DNA from: Lyophyllum atratum
Lineage: Eukaryota; Basidiomycota; Agaricomycetes; Agaricales; Lyophyllaceae
DNA length: 64,000 nt
Direction of reading: 5' to 3'
NCBI GenBank assembly: GCA_014905825.1
Contig: JACGCN010000007.1
Coordinates: 310,001-374,000, forward strand
Part shown: in pieces, positions 20,741 to 32,614 of the stretch
Layout: each line of letters opens with the position of its first letter
Position numbering within the stretch: the first letter of the stretch is position 1
The notes under the pieces: model-generated
Databases searched by the model: none
Told to the model about the DNA's origin: nothing
Seen by the model: the letters and a program-made list of their open reading frames with translations, nothing else
Translations under genes and position numbers: made by a program

Positions 20741-23700
20741 ATGTCTTCCAAAGGCCCATGGTACTGCGACTGCCAAAGGTACTGCGGGGGTGTCAGAGTT
20801 TCCGTGGCAAGGACTACATACTACGATCACAGGCCGTACCGAAAATCGCTCCCCCCGATATCGCCTGCTGAACTTGCCGCGCATCGGAATGAAACTGCCC
20901 CTCCCGCTGCATCCACCTCTCTCACAGGAGTACAGCAAGCATCTGGACCATCAACCGGCCGGGGTCATGCATTGCCTCACCCGCCAGGCTCTCCCTCAGG
21001 TTCCTCTCAACTTCCCTTGGACCACTATGGGCTCGGACCGAATCTTTCAGACAAGCGGGCGAGAATTGATCATGATCCAGAGGTGGAAGAGGCCCCAGGT
21101 ACGTCTTGAGGAAATCTTTCCACTGTGAGTGACTCTAATAGGCTCTGCAGGTCTTGAAAATAACGACGGCAGCATCTCACCCAATGCAAATCACGCCGAC
21201 CACGGCGACGGAGATCACGAGGACGAAGAATCGCTACCCCCACCCATTCCGCGTATGCATAGACCTGTAGAACAGCATATAGACGATGATTTTGTGCCTC
21301 GTACGGATGAGCTGAACCTTGCGCTGCAATTCAAGAAAGCCCTACAAGCTGCGTCCCTCGAAAACGGAGACCTCGATGCCGATCAACTCTACAATTTACG
21401 CAACCCTCCCCAAGAAGTCCTCAAAATCGATGATAAGGACCTTCTTTTATCGATAAAGCTTTTCATCTCGACAACAAATGCCTCAGATCAGGTGTACACC
21501 GACGTTCGCGCCGATATTATGGAGGATCAGCCCGGCAGGGATATTCTCTCGCATGCTGCCGTGAAGAAAGCGATTGCTGAATTGACTGGCATAGTACCCA
21601 TTGTGAAGGATATGTGCCCGAATTCATGCATGGCATACACGGGCCCGCTTGCAAACCTCGAGGCTTGTAAATACTGTCAAGAATCCCGCTACGATCTTGC
21701 ACAATTGGCAAGCAGCAATGGACGGAAGAAGGTCCCGCATCAGCATTTCTACTCCATCCCATTGGGGCCCCAGCTTCAGGCTCTTTGGCAGACAGTTCAG
21801 GGTGTATACGACATGGGTCATCGTGCACGCTGCACTGCGAAGATATTGGAGGACTTGGCGCGAAACAACGGATTGATTGAAATGTTCACTGATATATTTC
21901 ATGGGCGAGCCTACCTTGAGGCTGTTGCGCGGGGCGACATCAGAACGGAGGATATGGTCCTCCTATTCTCGATGGATGGTGCACAACTGTACCAAGACAA
22001 GCAGTCGGATTGCTGGATTTATATCTGGGTCATTTTCGATCTCGCGCCGGATGTACGATACAAGAAGAAACGTGTCCTCATCGGCGGATTCATTCCTGGT
22101 CCACACAATCCTAAAAATTCTGACTCATTCCATTTTCCCGGATTTCATCATCTTGCGGCTATTCAAAAAGAAGGCCTTCGAGTTTGGAACGCAGCTACAA
22201 AAGAAGTCTTCACATCATATCCCTTCCTTCATCTAGGTACTGCAGATGGTCCGGGAAGCATACATTTCACTGGACTTGTTGGGCATCATGGAGCGTTCCC
22301 GTGCCGGCTCTATTGCAATGTGAAAGGGAGGCATAAACCCGGCGGACCTCATTATTACCCTGCTCTTCTCAAACCCCACAACTACGATGTTCCGGGCTGT
22401 AACCACGATGACATCAAGACCAACGAAATCGGAGGCGGATCCCCAGATGAGTACGAGGAGAATCTCAGATATCTTCTTAATTCTCGCAATCCGACCGATT
22501 TCAAGCATCGACGGAAGGATACCGGCATTTCTACCATTAGTATATTCAGTGGCCTTCCCCCAAGCCGCCGCCTTCCCCTCCCATCAGGGTTTCCTGGAGA
22601 TTCCATGCATGTTCCTACTCTGAACATCGGAGAATTGCTTCCTCCCCTATGGCGAGGAACTTTTCAATGTGCTGTCACTGATAACATAAAGGACTGGGAA
22701 TGGGCAGTTCTGACCGGCGACATTTGGAAGGCTCATGGTGCGGCAGTTGCGCGAGCTCGACCGTATATCCCAGGATCCTACGATCGACCTCCTCGCAACA
22801 TTGCCGAGAAGATATCAAGTGGTTACAAGGCCAAGGAATGGCAGGGATATTTCTATGGTCTCGGCCCCGCTCTCCTCTACAATCTTCTTCCCAAGCCTAG
22901 TGTTTCGAGGTCCAGTTGCAGCAACCGCAAAAAACCGCAACTGCAACCGGACTGCAACCGGTTGCAGAGCAACCGCTGGTCGCAGTTGCTGCAAATTGAA
23001 AACACAAAGACCGCAGTTGCGCAACTGGTTGCAACCGGTTGTGGCTGTGCAGGGTATATAGCCCTATATAGTACCCTATCCCCACTATTTTGAGCCTGAG
23101 ATGATCAAAATCGGTCAAGAATTGGATGAGTTATGATCAAAATACTATCACCATATATTTGAAGCAACAGAATTACACCCAAGTCACCATTCTTATCATA
23201 ACTTGGTCAATTCTTGACCGTTTTTGATGACCCCGGACTCATTTTGAAGGTAAAAAGTAGTAGATTGTGCTAAAATAGGTCACCTAGGCACAACCGGTTG
23301 CAGACCGGTCGAGACCGGTTGCGGTTGCGGTCGTAGCAATTTCCGAACTTCAGCAACCGGTTGCAGTCGCAGTTGTTCAATTTTAGGTCAAAAAACCGGA
23401 CCCAACCGGACCTTCGAACACTACCCAAGCCTTACTGGCAAAATTTCTGCAAGCTCGTTCATGGTATTCGCATAATCCACCAACGCAGCATATCTCGAAG
23501 CCAGCTACAAGAGGCCCATCGGTACCTTCAAGAATTTCATGAAGAATTTGAGGTTCTATATTGCCAACGGCGGACAGACCGGATTCATATGATGCGCCCA
23601 TGCGTGCATGCACTTCTTCATCTCACACTCGAAACAGTTCGATTGGGACCCGTACCTCTATACTCAGCATGGACTATGGAACGCGTTATTGGTGATCTTG

Positions 23701-24499
23701 GTGGTGAGATACGACAGCCATCGAACCCTTACCAGAATCTCTCAGAACGAGGTGTTCGGCGATGTCAAACAAACGCGCTAAAGGCAAGCTTTCCTGCCCT
23801 TGATCGAGAGCACCAGGAGTCACTTCCGCGGGGATCACTCGATATTGGAGATGGGTACGTGTTGCTTAGAGCAAAGGACAAGCATGCCTGATCTATTGAT
23901 GGTGAGGAGGGCCGTGTAATCAAAGAGTATTTGGTAGTAGAAGAGGCAAAACTGGGCAACCATCCACCGGCCAATTGGACTGGCCCAAGGGTTGCTCGAT
24001 GGGCTCGTTTACGCCTCCCGACTGGTCAAGTTGCCCGATCTGCATGGAAGGAGAGCGATAAATCATTGGAAAAGCTACGTAGGGCCCGGTGTGTCAAGGT
24101 AGGTTTAACTCATTCTTGTAACGAAATCGGACTCACTGTCATTTCATTTTGTAGGTCTCGTCAAATGGGCGAATTTCATTTGCTGAAGTTCAATTCTATT
24201 TCAAAGCCGAGATTGGTGGAACGGAACGAACACTTGCTCTTGTTTCTTTCTACGGTCCACGCGATGAGAGCTTGTTCCAAGAGTCATACTTTACGATCTG
24301 GTCAATGGCAAAGCTTGGTGTCGATGGCCTCAAAGTCATCGAGGCAAAGTCGATTGTTGCAGTCGTCTCAGTTCAGCCTCATGATCATCACGTTGAAGAC
24401 GGCGACACACGTTACTTTGTGTGGGAGCAGATGGGACTCGAGATGGCACTTCTAGCGGACACACTCCCTGCGATAGAAGCTGATGATGAGGGTGAATAG
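20741..24499 (+). pseudogene. Plavaka-type transposase gene, split by a MITE and carrying a nonsense codon
   Basis: Exon 1 (20741-21098) encodes an N-terminal Cys/His finger (WYCDCQRYCGG ... H). After a 52-nt intron, exon 2 starts at 21151 and encodes the core, including CPNSCMAYTG, CKYCQESRY, LLFSMDGAQLYQDK-x-SDCWIY and GHHGAFPCRLYC, which I associate with Plavaka transposases of the KDZ-related group. At codon 22896 the frame is interrupted by MITE copy 2. Removing the MITE and one 8-bp duplication joins LLPKP to YWQNF in frame. The frame then meets TGA at 23889-23891 but stays homologous beyond it (RWARLRLPTGQVARSAWKE). A last intron leads to an exon ending at TAG 24499. Two independent lesions make it inactive. 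Terminal repeats were not identified. Confidence 0.85.
22898..23423. mobile_element. hAT-type MITE, copy 2, inside the Plavaka gene
   Basis: Same length (526 bp) and, by eye, same sequence as copy 1 at 9705-10230. The 8-bp duplication CCCAAGCC lies at 22890-22897 and 23424-23431. It interrupts one codon of the transposase, and precise excision restores the frame, so the insertion is younger than the Plavaka copy. Confidence 0.92.
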
Positions 24500-24529
24500 G
24501 ATCTTAGTGTAATATCATACTATCATATT

Positions 24530-25117
24530 CTACTGTACTCGCCGCCTCTTGACAGGCTTGTCTGGAAACAAGAGAATGTTTGCTGCAGAGGCAGCGGCCT
24601 CACGCCAGTGTTCCACCTCGTCCTGGGACTCCTTGAGTGCCTCAAGGGCTTCGTCGTGCTGTAAGCATGCCCTATCCAATGCATCGTTGAGTTCTGAGCA
24701 GCGCCGCTTCAGTTTTTCGATCATCTCTGTGGAACAGGCTAGATGATGTAAATACACATGAAGCAGAATCATCCCAGAACATACCTTGAGCCGTCTTGTC
24801 GAGCTTGTCATGGAGATTATCGACAAACTGCTGTGACGTTATTTGAGAGTCAAGGATCCCTCCAGGTGCGAAGTTCCTGAAATACAAAGCAGATAATCAG
24901 AATTATTACACGACATGGAGCTGTATCAAAAACCAGACTTCTTGAAAGCAACGTTGGCCTGCAACGCACTCGCACGAGGTGTAAAAGCCGAGTCAGGACT
25001 CGAAAAGCGCTCCTGTTGGCTTGAGTCGAAGTTGTCTGGTAGCTGTGATCCAATGTCCCAGGGCCGCACATCTACGTCACACAACCCATCTGAACTAGGA
25101 TGATAATCCGACGACAT
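24530..25117 (-). CDS. Coiled-coil hypothetical protein, three exons
   Basis: Exons 24939-25117, 24785-24876 and 24530-24726 join in frame (phases 2 and 1) into 155 residues. The first 60 residues are polar. After a short amphipathic segment, the third exon is a long helix (MIEKLKRRCSEL ... ESQDEVEHWREAA) with heptad spacing, ending in a basic VKRRRVQ tail that could be a nuclear signal. It sits 31 bases after the Plavaka gene on the opposite strand and is divergent from the gene at 25270 across about 150 bases. The family is not recognised. Confidence 0.6.
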
Positions 25118-25269
25118 GGCATACAAGGATGTGGGGAGAGGCAAACACTAATTCGAACTGAGAAGCAAGGTAATTGACGACAAACGTGGGCACAGCATAC
25201 GGCCACGTGATGGAGTGTCGACGAATTTTTCCTCTCCTCGTCGTACCCATATTCTGTCTCGACAAGCTC

Positions 25270-27499
25270 ATGGAAAATCTGAGCTTCTTCGGAGGACATG
25301 GCGGGTCCCCGTCTCCAGTGCCTCTGGGATACAATCTTGTCAACCAGCAAGCGTTTTCATTTAGCCCTTCGGTAAGTCATTGGTATTCTCTTCGATCTCA
25401 AGATAACAAAAAAACTCACCTCCAAACAGCCGCAGAAGGGTCAGCCACACACCAGCATGTTCCAGTTTCTCTCCGACGCGACTCACGAAATGCTCATGCA
25501 GTCTGGGAATCGTGCGTACAGTGAGTTGTTCTTGAGGAAGATGTCGCTGGAGGCCGAGCTAAAAGGGGTCAAGTAAGCTCTCTGTCTCGTCCAGTTAATT
25601 AAATAGCCCACACCTTATCATTTCAGATCGTCGTATGACCTTCTCTTGAAAAGCATTCCCACATCGGCAGGTACGAATCCAGACGGCGGCTTGGGTCTGC
25701 TGACGACGGTGTCCTCCTCAAGTCCCCGAGTCGCATATCTCGAAGAGGACTACGACATCATAAGGTTCTGGACAGAAAAGGACTGGAATGAGTACAAGAG
25801 AAGCAGAAAGAATGACACTGCAGGAATCCACCAACAATCAACCAAAGGCAGGACCAAATCCAAGGATCACGATGCAAGCCGCGACGCGTTGGCGTACATC
25901 GAAGATGAAAATGGTGTCCCGATCTCAGGGAAACGAGCTGCGGATCTTTGTGCGCTGGCACGGTCCGTTTTCGAGTACCTCGCAACTCTGGGAATGGCTC
26001 CGAAATCTTGGGGAAAGGCCTCGGCACCCGCTGTAAAGTACTTCCTTGACATCATATACCAAAATCACGATGAGCTGCGACTGTGCGACGGTAATTGGAA
26101 AGCCAATCGTCTGGCCACTGATATATACCCGGGGTGGGCCCGTGGAAGGAAGGACCTTGGAGGCGCCAGCGACGTGGTCAAGAACGAACCAACTGATGCT
26201 GTGAAGATTGAGCCAGGTGAAGTCATGGCTGACAAGCGGGTAGAGGGTACATCGAAACGCAAAGATCCACCGACGTTGTTGACGGGTCCTACAAAAAAGA
26301 AGAAGGAAGAGGTTGTAAGTCCACCCATCAGAACACGATTTCGGTTACCACGCTAACTCCTTTTACCGTGACATCGACCCCATCAGGCAGCCGACTCTGA
26401 GCGGATTATCTCCTCTGCCAGTGCCATTCCACCACATAGCACCGTGCCCACCAACACACTTGCATCATCGCCCCTCCCACAACCTGAGCAGCCTGTCATC
26501 GACCCTCTATCATCGAACTCGCCATCGAGCACTACCACCGGCGCTTCCACTCCCTTCACACATGCGGAACCAAGCTCTTCTGGAATATCACCAGCTTCGT
26601 CGGCTCCCTTCGACGCGCTCCCAACTTCCTCGCATGTACAAGGACCTGGAGGCAATATTCCAACAGTGCTAGATAAACCACCTGCGGGAACCTCGGTCGC
26701 GCCGTCCGCTGTGTCAAACTTGGAGGAAGCCCAGGTCATGGGAGAATCAGAGTCGGTTCCAGAAAATTTGTTTGTGACCGAGACCACTGTGAGCATCCAG
26801 TTACTTATGATGCCTTTTTGAGCACTTATGCATGTCTCGCGCTCGTTTTGAAGCTCCATCTTGTCGATCCGTTGTGAGTTCTACTTCTGAATGACATGCA
26901 TTGTCTAATACCCTTCTATCAACTTCCAGCAACCCGGCCCCTGCTTCTGATAGGCCGCAGTCGCGGATTTTTGCTCTTAATGGGCATTCGGAGACGAAAC
27001 CATCATCCAACAACCATTCGCCCGACGATGCACCTTCGTTGAACTCGGCCCAGAAAGCTGGGACAGTTTCCATGCCGTCCCACCTGGTTTCATCCACAGT
27101 CACGACTTCGCTATCTTCAACCGCGACCCCACCTCCCCTCCCAATCTCGTCGTCCTCAACTCCCACTCTAGTCGCGTCATCCGAGCTGTCCAAGTCCGGC
27201 CAGTCTACTGCCGCTGCTGCACTCTTCAAACCGTCGAAAACGAGTTGTTCTGAATTGTAAGTCAACTAGTATCTTCCAGCTATTGGACTGACAACTCTAT
27301 AGGAACCTTTTCGGGACCGAGTACTGCAATACGCATGTGCGAGCCACGAAACCCGAAGTCAAGGCTGCGTTCGACGCACTCTCGGAAGCAGAAAGACTTG
27401 TAAGGGACTTCATTTATTTGTTAGGGCACGTTCTGACACTGTTGACAGCATTGGAGAAAGCTGCGCACTGAGATGCTGGCTGCCAAGAAGTGTACGTGA
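25270..27499 (+). CDS. Large Ser/Pro-rich protein with a conserved YxxIxFW ... LCDGNWKA region
   Basis: In-frame splicing from ATG 25270 goes through exons ending at FSPSP, ELKGVK, KKKKEEV, VTETT, LHLVDP, TSCSE, and EAERL, to TGA 27499. The middle (about residues 90-240) is folded: DYDIIRFWTEKDWNEYKRS, AYIEDENGVP, FEYLATLGMAPKSWGKA, and LRLCDGNWKANRLATDIYPGW. I recall similar W/Y-spaced blocks in multi-copy Agaricomycete hypothetical proteins but cannot name a domain. Downstream are Lys-rich, then long Ser/Pro/Thr-rich low-complexity exons, then a short conserved C-terminal end. The position beside the Plavaka gene makes a transposon-linked origin possible but unproven. Confidence 0.6.
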
Positions 27500-29214
27500 T
27501 CGCTGGGCATGCATGGGCGCGGGATGGGGCCGGAGTTCGACGTCGTTGGCGGCTTGGGATTGGTGGCAGTCGCTGGGTGGTCCTGTGGGCGGCTTGGGTG
27601 CATCGTTGCGCGCTTGTAGTCTCCCGGAGAGTGATTCTATCCTTATTTCGTGTAGTAGGATGCAATGAAAAGCGAATTTATTGGTACCATGCCCTGCCAA
27701 TAAGAGCACCGATCTCAACAGAACTCGACATACCAGATCCGAAATATATCTATCAACGACATATTGCAGCAGATCCAAGCAGATTTTCATCTGATATAGT
27801 CCGGATTTCTGCTGCTGTCGGTTGTTATCGGTCAAACCAATGGCAACCGCTCTGAGCCGATGCGAGCATGTCCGATTTTGACTGGGACTAAACAGTTGCG
27901 CGCGTGAAGTTCTCAGCCTATCACCACCACCGGACAGCTGCCCGTTCATGAAGAAGAACGAGGCGATTCGAGCATGTTCGGGGGTGGATGCGTTTTGTCG
28001 GTGTTGGATGGACGTGCCACCGATTTCCTACTTGAAACTTCAAGTTCGACTGGCTCTCATGGACTCGTCTGGCGCATAAACCACTCCTCGTAGCGCCTGT
28101 CGAGGCACTGCATATGAGGGTGATCGCGCCTCGCAGAAGACACGCAGGGATGGCGGTCTGGGGAACACGATCTTGTCTTGGAGTTCATCCTGGGCGGCGG
28201 CAAGCGGCGGACTCCAAGCCTGTCCCGCAAAACCACTCCTCATAGCGCCTGTTGACGAGCACTGGCTACGGGGGAGGTCGCGTCTCGTAGAAGACACGCA
28301 GGGATGGCGGTCTGGTGTAATAGAGGCATTCACTGAGCTACAACATCAATCTGTATGCTATGACCCTCCATCATCTACGAGGCTACTATGTCACCGAGAG
28401 AGTGGACAACCGATAGATCCAGGGGAGTAGCCTTCCCTGCGGGGGATGCTGCGAGTCTGCGATGTCGGACGGCCTGTGCTCGCCGGCTACAACGACGATG
28501 AGACGTTTCGGAGCGGGTCGGCGGGTTCGGCCGACGGATGTCGAAAAATTGTTTTCTCTTTGGACACGTGTGGAAGGCGGACACCGGACGGCCCGCTCAA
28601 ACAATCGAAATTGGTCGTCGGGGGTCGAGGCGTTGAACCGCCCATGGAGTGTCCTTCCTCGCCTTTCCAGACTGATGATGAGCGCGATGGGCCCGCATTT
28701 TTTTGGGCACGTCACCCTGATCTACTTGTGCTGTTAGCATAGAGGGTCACGGTTGCACTACTTACGAAGTATGTGTGTGATGTCTTTGAGGCCTCCTATG
28801 CGGGGTCATGTTCGTATATGAAGTGTGAATCAAAGTTGTTGAATTTGCATGCATGCTCTAAGGGAAGATGCACACTCCCCGTTGATGCAGTCCTGGAACA
28901 CGGGGAGTTACGTCCAGCATGCAGGGAACTGGTGCTGGGCTCCCACAGGGTTTTACCCGTGCTATCCTGCCGCGAGGGCCGGGGACTGTTTTTTATGGAG
29001 GGTGAGTTCTCGTTCCCCTTAGTAGGTATGTGTGTTCCGTGGGTTCGAAGTAGTGGTTCTAGTTACCTAGTTACAAAAGTAGGGCCCACGGTAAACTGGC
29101 TGTTCCAATTGGGGACCGTGTCAGTATAATAAACTCCTCCTCCTCCTCCACCATCACCCATCCGATTACCGAACCGTCATCCATGCCACGACAAAGATGC
29201 CGGTGTTCATCATC
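27500..29214. other. Gene-poor region with a degenerate direct repeat
   Basis: No convincing gene. Contents are a 29-nt sequence near 27891 shared with 1934-1962, a degenerate direct repeat at 28081-28161 and 28233-28315, and unassigned open frames at 28446-28742 and 28773-29129 without recognisable features. It could be decayed transposon sequence. Confidence 0.4.
28081..28315. repeat. Direct repeat, two units of about 82 bp
   Basis: 28081-28161 and 28233-28315 both start CCACTCCTC and end AGACACGCAGGGATGGCGG then TCTGG, with several substitutions and one small indel in the middle. The intervening 70 or so bases are not repeated. Confidence 0.6.
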
Positions 29215-30930
29215 TCACGGGGCGTAACTTGCAGAGTTATACGCCGGAGGAGCTTCTGCCCGTCCATCATCGACCCGCAGAGGCCGCATGCTAGGGCCCC
29301 CCTGCATCCGCATTCGCTCGTTCTCCCGTCTGAGGCGATCAACCTCACTCCGCAACGCTGCTGTCTCAGTCTCTTCGGCGTGATCGGGTGATATATGTGC
29401 CGTATACGGCGCGTCCGAAGGCCCCTCCTCATTCCTACCAAAACCTGGCATTGAAGAAGAGCCTGCGGCGGGAGGGGATGCGTGTAGCTCCTGGTTCTCC
29501 TTCCTGAGTCGGTCGAGGGCCGCTTTCAGCTTAGGGACCACAGGATTAGACCCATGATTGTCGCCGAAAACGGGAGTCGTGAGATGCGGTGGTTGACGGA
29601 GTATATGGATACGAGTCGGGACCTCCACATTGCCCGATTTCTGGCTCTCGATCCGTTGGCGCAATCTCCGAACTGAGGAGAGAATGAGGCAATTGGAGCG
29701 ATAATAACATCAACAAGAACGCACATAAAATTGCCTCTCTCCCGCTTCGTTTGTAGACATGGCGACATGCGAAGAAGAAGATTATAAAAAGTAAGAAAAA
29801 AGTAGCGCCTATGGCGCCTCCGACTATCTTGGGGATCAAGGAAAAGATGTCTTTTGGAGGCGGCCCCACGGTCAACCTTGTCGAATCTATAGCTACGAAA
29901 GAAATATAATCCAGCCAGAACATCTACAGAAAGCCCTATGAGCTCGAGAGAGTCGGAGGCAAAAACGACGAACCTGTGAACCAGTAACTTCTCCGACCTT
30001 CACGGTCAGAGTGTGCCGGCCTGGAGGGTCCACAGCCGTGCTGAAGAATTCCTGATGCAAAGCCCAGACGTCGGGTGACGACGCTTGCGTACCGTCGTAC
30101 GGAGAGAATGTCGTCTCTGGGCCACCATCGATGGAATACGTCGAAGATAACTTGCCAGGTTGCTGATTCAACAGCCCATAAACCGATATGGACTTGCCTG
30201 ACACCAACTTTCAGGAGTTATCCTGCAATTATACTCGAGTTCACTCACCAACGAAGGTCAGAGTGAAACTATCCCCTTTCTTGTTGGACCCTCTTCGAGT
30301 ATCATTGAACGATAGCCCTCCCGGAACTGAGTGCCCGACTTTGACTGCCATCCACCGCCTTTGTACTTGATCAATGAATCCGTGTTGTCGGCAACCAACG
30401 TATGTCCCTCAAGATATGTTGACGGGCCAGGTGTGACAACGGCATAGTCAAAAATCAGCTCTCCCGCACTCGGCGTCAGCGAAATTCCGTGAGAGCGGTC
30501 TGATAGGTTGTCAACGCCCCATAGCTGAGCACCCGTCTAAAGTTCATTAGCTGTGGAGACTTTGAGGTATGAAGGAGGTCAATACCTTGCCATTAAAGTC
30601 CGTCACGCTACTCATATCGATTACGTGCGACTTTGAACCATCATATGTATAGTTGAGGCGCAGGTCAGGCGTTGGCCGTCCGTAGAAGTGGATGGCAGTC
30701 CCTAGAAAATGTAAGAACATCTCACTATCATCGAGAATCTTCAATTACACACCTTGGAATGTGATCGACATCTTCGGCGGGGAAGGAGTGGAATTAGTCT
30801 CGTTCTCTGATCTCTTGATAGAGATATAGCTGCCTCCATATACGGACGCTTCGAACTTTGTAGTCCACAGAGTTTTTGAGCTATACGAGACTGAAGAGGT
30901 TTCACTGTCAATAACAATGGACGGAGGCAT
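29215..30930 (-). CDS. Single-pass membrane protein with two beta-rich extracellular modules
   Basis: In-frame minus-strand exons run from about 30930 to the stop at 29215. Two similar beta-rich modules come first (MSITFQGTAIHFYG, then SFTLTFVGKSISVYGLLN), each preceded by a Ser/Tyr/Trp-rich sandwich-like stretch. This is the layout of galactose-binding-like repeats in Agaricomycete surface proteins. A membrane segment follows (IVGGAIGATFFLLFIIFFFA), then Arg-rich residues and a cytosolic tail with a coiled coil (LRSEVDRLRRENERMR). The tail exon joins by the donor in FFA|gtcgcc, giving FFAFRRLRQR. No signal peptide was found: the first usable ATG (30930) starts within the first module, so a 5' exon is missing from my model or the gene is truncated. 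Confidence 0.65.
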
Positions 30931-31237
30931 GGGAGCGTTGACAGAGCTCTGATAGAGTCGCTTAAAAGGCAACTTCACTGCCCGCCACCGCACTTGAATG
31001 TGTCAGGATATGGGAGACATCCAGGGATATTGGGTGGGTGGAACAGCCTGAGTCTTGGCGACGTTTTGGTGCCTGAAATATCCGACTTAGGCAGAGTGCG
31101 CGGGAACACTTGAGTTCTGACCCGGCAAAGAGCGGAGACTGGGCGGTGGCAGTTCAGGGCAGTTTACGCGTTATTTGAAACAAGTGCTATTGCCAAATCC
31201 AACTTGTCGACAAAGGAATGCTGCTGCCTTCGTCACA

Positions 31238-32339
31238 ATGTCTAAAAACATGAGGTCAGTCCAGTTGCCGGGTATGGAGGGGCCGTCTGACAATTCCCTA
31301 CTAGCCAACAGAGGAAAATGCGAGGGGAGAGTGAAGAAACGTGTGACATAGCGGCCACCATTTCGCCGTCGGATAAAGAACTATGCAGTGCACAGTCCAG
31401 TCTGATGGAGGAGATCCAAGATTCATGGGACAAGCGTACTGATTTGATGGACGAAGTTCAAGATGTTCGGGATGAGCGCATCAGCTCCGGAAAGGAGGTA
31501 GAAGATCTAAGGGATAGGTGCACCAGGTCCAAGGAGGAGATGGTCGACCTATGGGGTAGATGCACCATGTTCAAGGTCGTGATAGAAAGGCTATGTGACA
31601 GATACACCTGGCCTGCGGAACTAGAAGACCACGTATGGGATATGCGCTCCAATTTTCAGGAGGCGATGGAAGTCCTAGCAGAAGGGACGCGCAACGTAGA
31701 AACAAGTCTGGATTTTCTTGATTTGCAAGGTACTTACTCACTCGCCCATTTATCGAACGTTGGCACCCTGAGTTTCTACATTTTAGTCAAGCTTTGGAAG
31801 GCGACCGAGGAGAAAGATTGCCTCGCTCGCGAACTCGACATGATGAGGGGCAATAACAGCCTTTTGCTAGATGCCTTGAGAGGGTCACGGTGTCTAGGGT
31901 GCTCTTCCAGCCTCCAGGATCGTTGGAAAACCGTAAGAGTATCACTTTCAACTTGTATGGCATAATCGATCACGGCTGTTTGACCATACAACAGGAAGGA
32001 TGGTGTTGGCACCAAATCCTCCGCCGCACCCTAGCCGAAAAGACGGCCGCGGCTCTGATAAGCAAATATGGATGGTCGAGCCCGGTTCTGGATGGCGAAT
32101 CATTCGAAGATTGGTCCACGCGAACAAGATATCCAGGTTGGACGATGATACCAGACGTTGTGAGAAGTGCCAAATTCCAAGGAAACCGCGTTGCGCATAC
32201 CGCAAGTCGTGAACAGATGCGATCAATGATCGGCCTTGTGGGAGTGGAGGATGCAGAGGGCGATATTCTTCAAGAGATGTTCAACATCGTGGATGAAGAG
32301 ATGGGTTGGGACGATCTTGATGATGAGTACTACTACTAG
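31238..32339 (+). CDS. Coiled-coil / QGNRVAH-tail protein, paralogue 1
   Basis: Exons are 31238-31254, 31305 to about 31731, about 31788-31937 and about 31993-32339, all GT-AG and in frame. The N-terminal 150 residues form a heptad-rich coiled coil with repeated D-x-R-D-x-R blocks. A phase-0 intron precedes the C-terminal domain: WHQILRRTLAEK, then FEDWSTR-x-x-YPGW, then VVRSAKFQGNRVAH-x-A-x-REQM, ending with ILQEMFNIVDEEMGWD and an acidic Tyr-rich tail. Paralogues 2 and 3 share the intron position and tail core. There is no membrane span or signal. The function of the tail domain is unknown. It has a helical look with an N-x-x-x-H motif, which only faintly recalls HEPN-type RNase motifs. Confidence 0.75.
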
Positions 32340-32614
32340 TAGAGTCGAAGTGAAACTGATTAGATTCGTCCGAATTTAATCACGCGTTATTTGAGCCGGG
32401 CATCCTTGCCAAATAACTAGTCATATAGTACACGTAGTTGTCCTTCTGTTTCCCAACCTGTCCCCAATCGTTTTGAGGCTCATATCTCCGTCCCTGGCCT
32501 AATTACTATAGACCTATGCACACCAACTTCATCATTTGCTCTTAACGCAATTGTAAACGATACGAGAGGGACACACGAGACAGAGGACCCCAGAACATAC
32601 ACAGGGAGTCGATC

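Noticed and set aside
28446..29129. Two plus-strand frames as genes
   Set aside because: Good ATG context or splice support is missing, composition is irregular, and the opposite strand is equally open.
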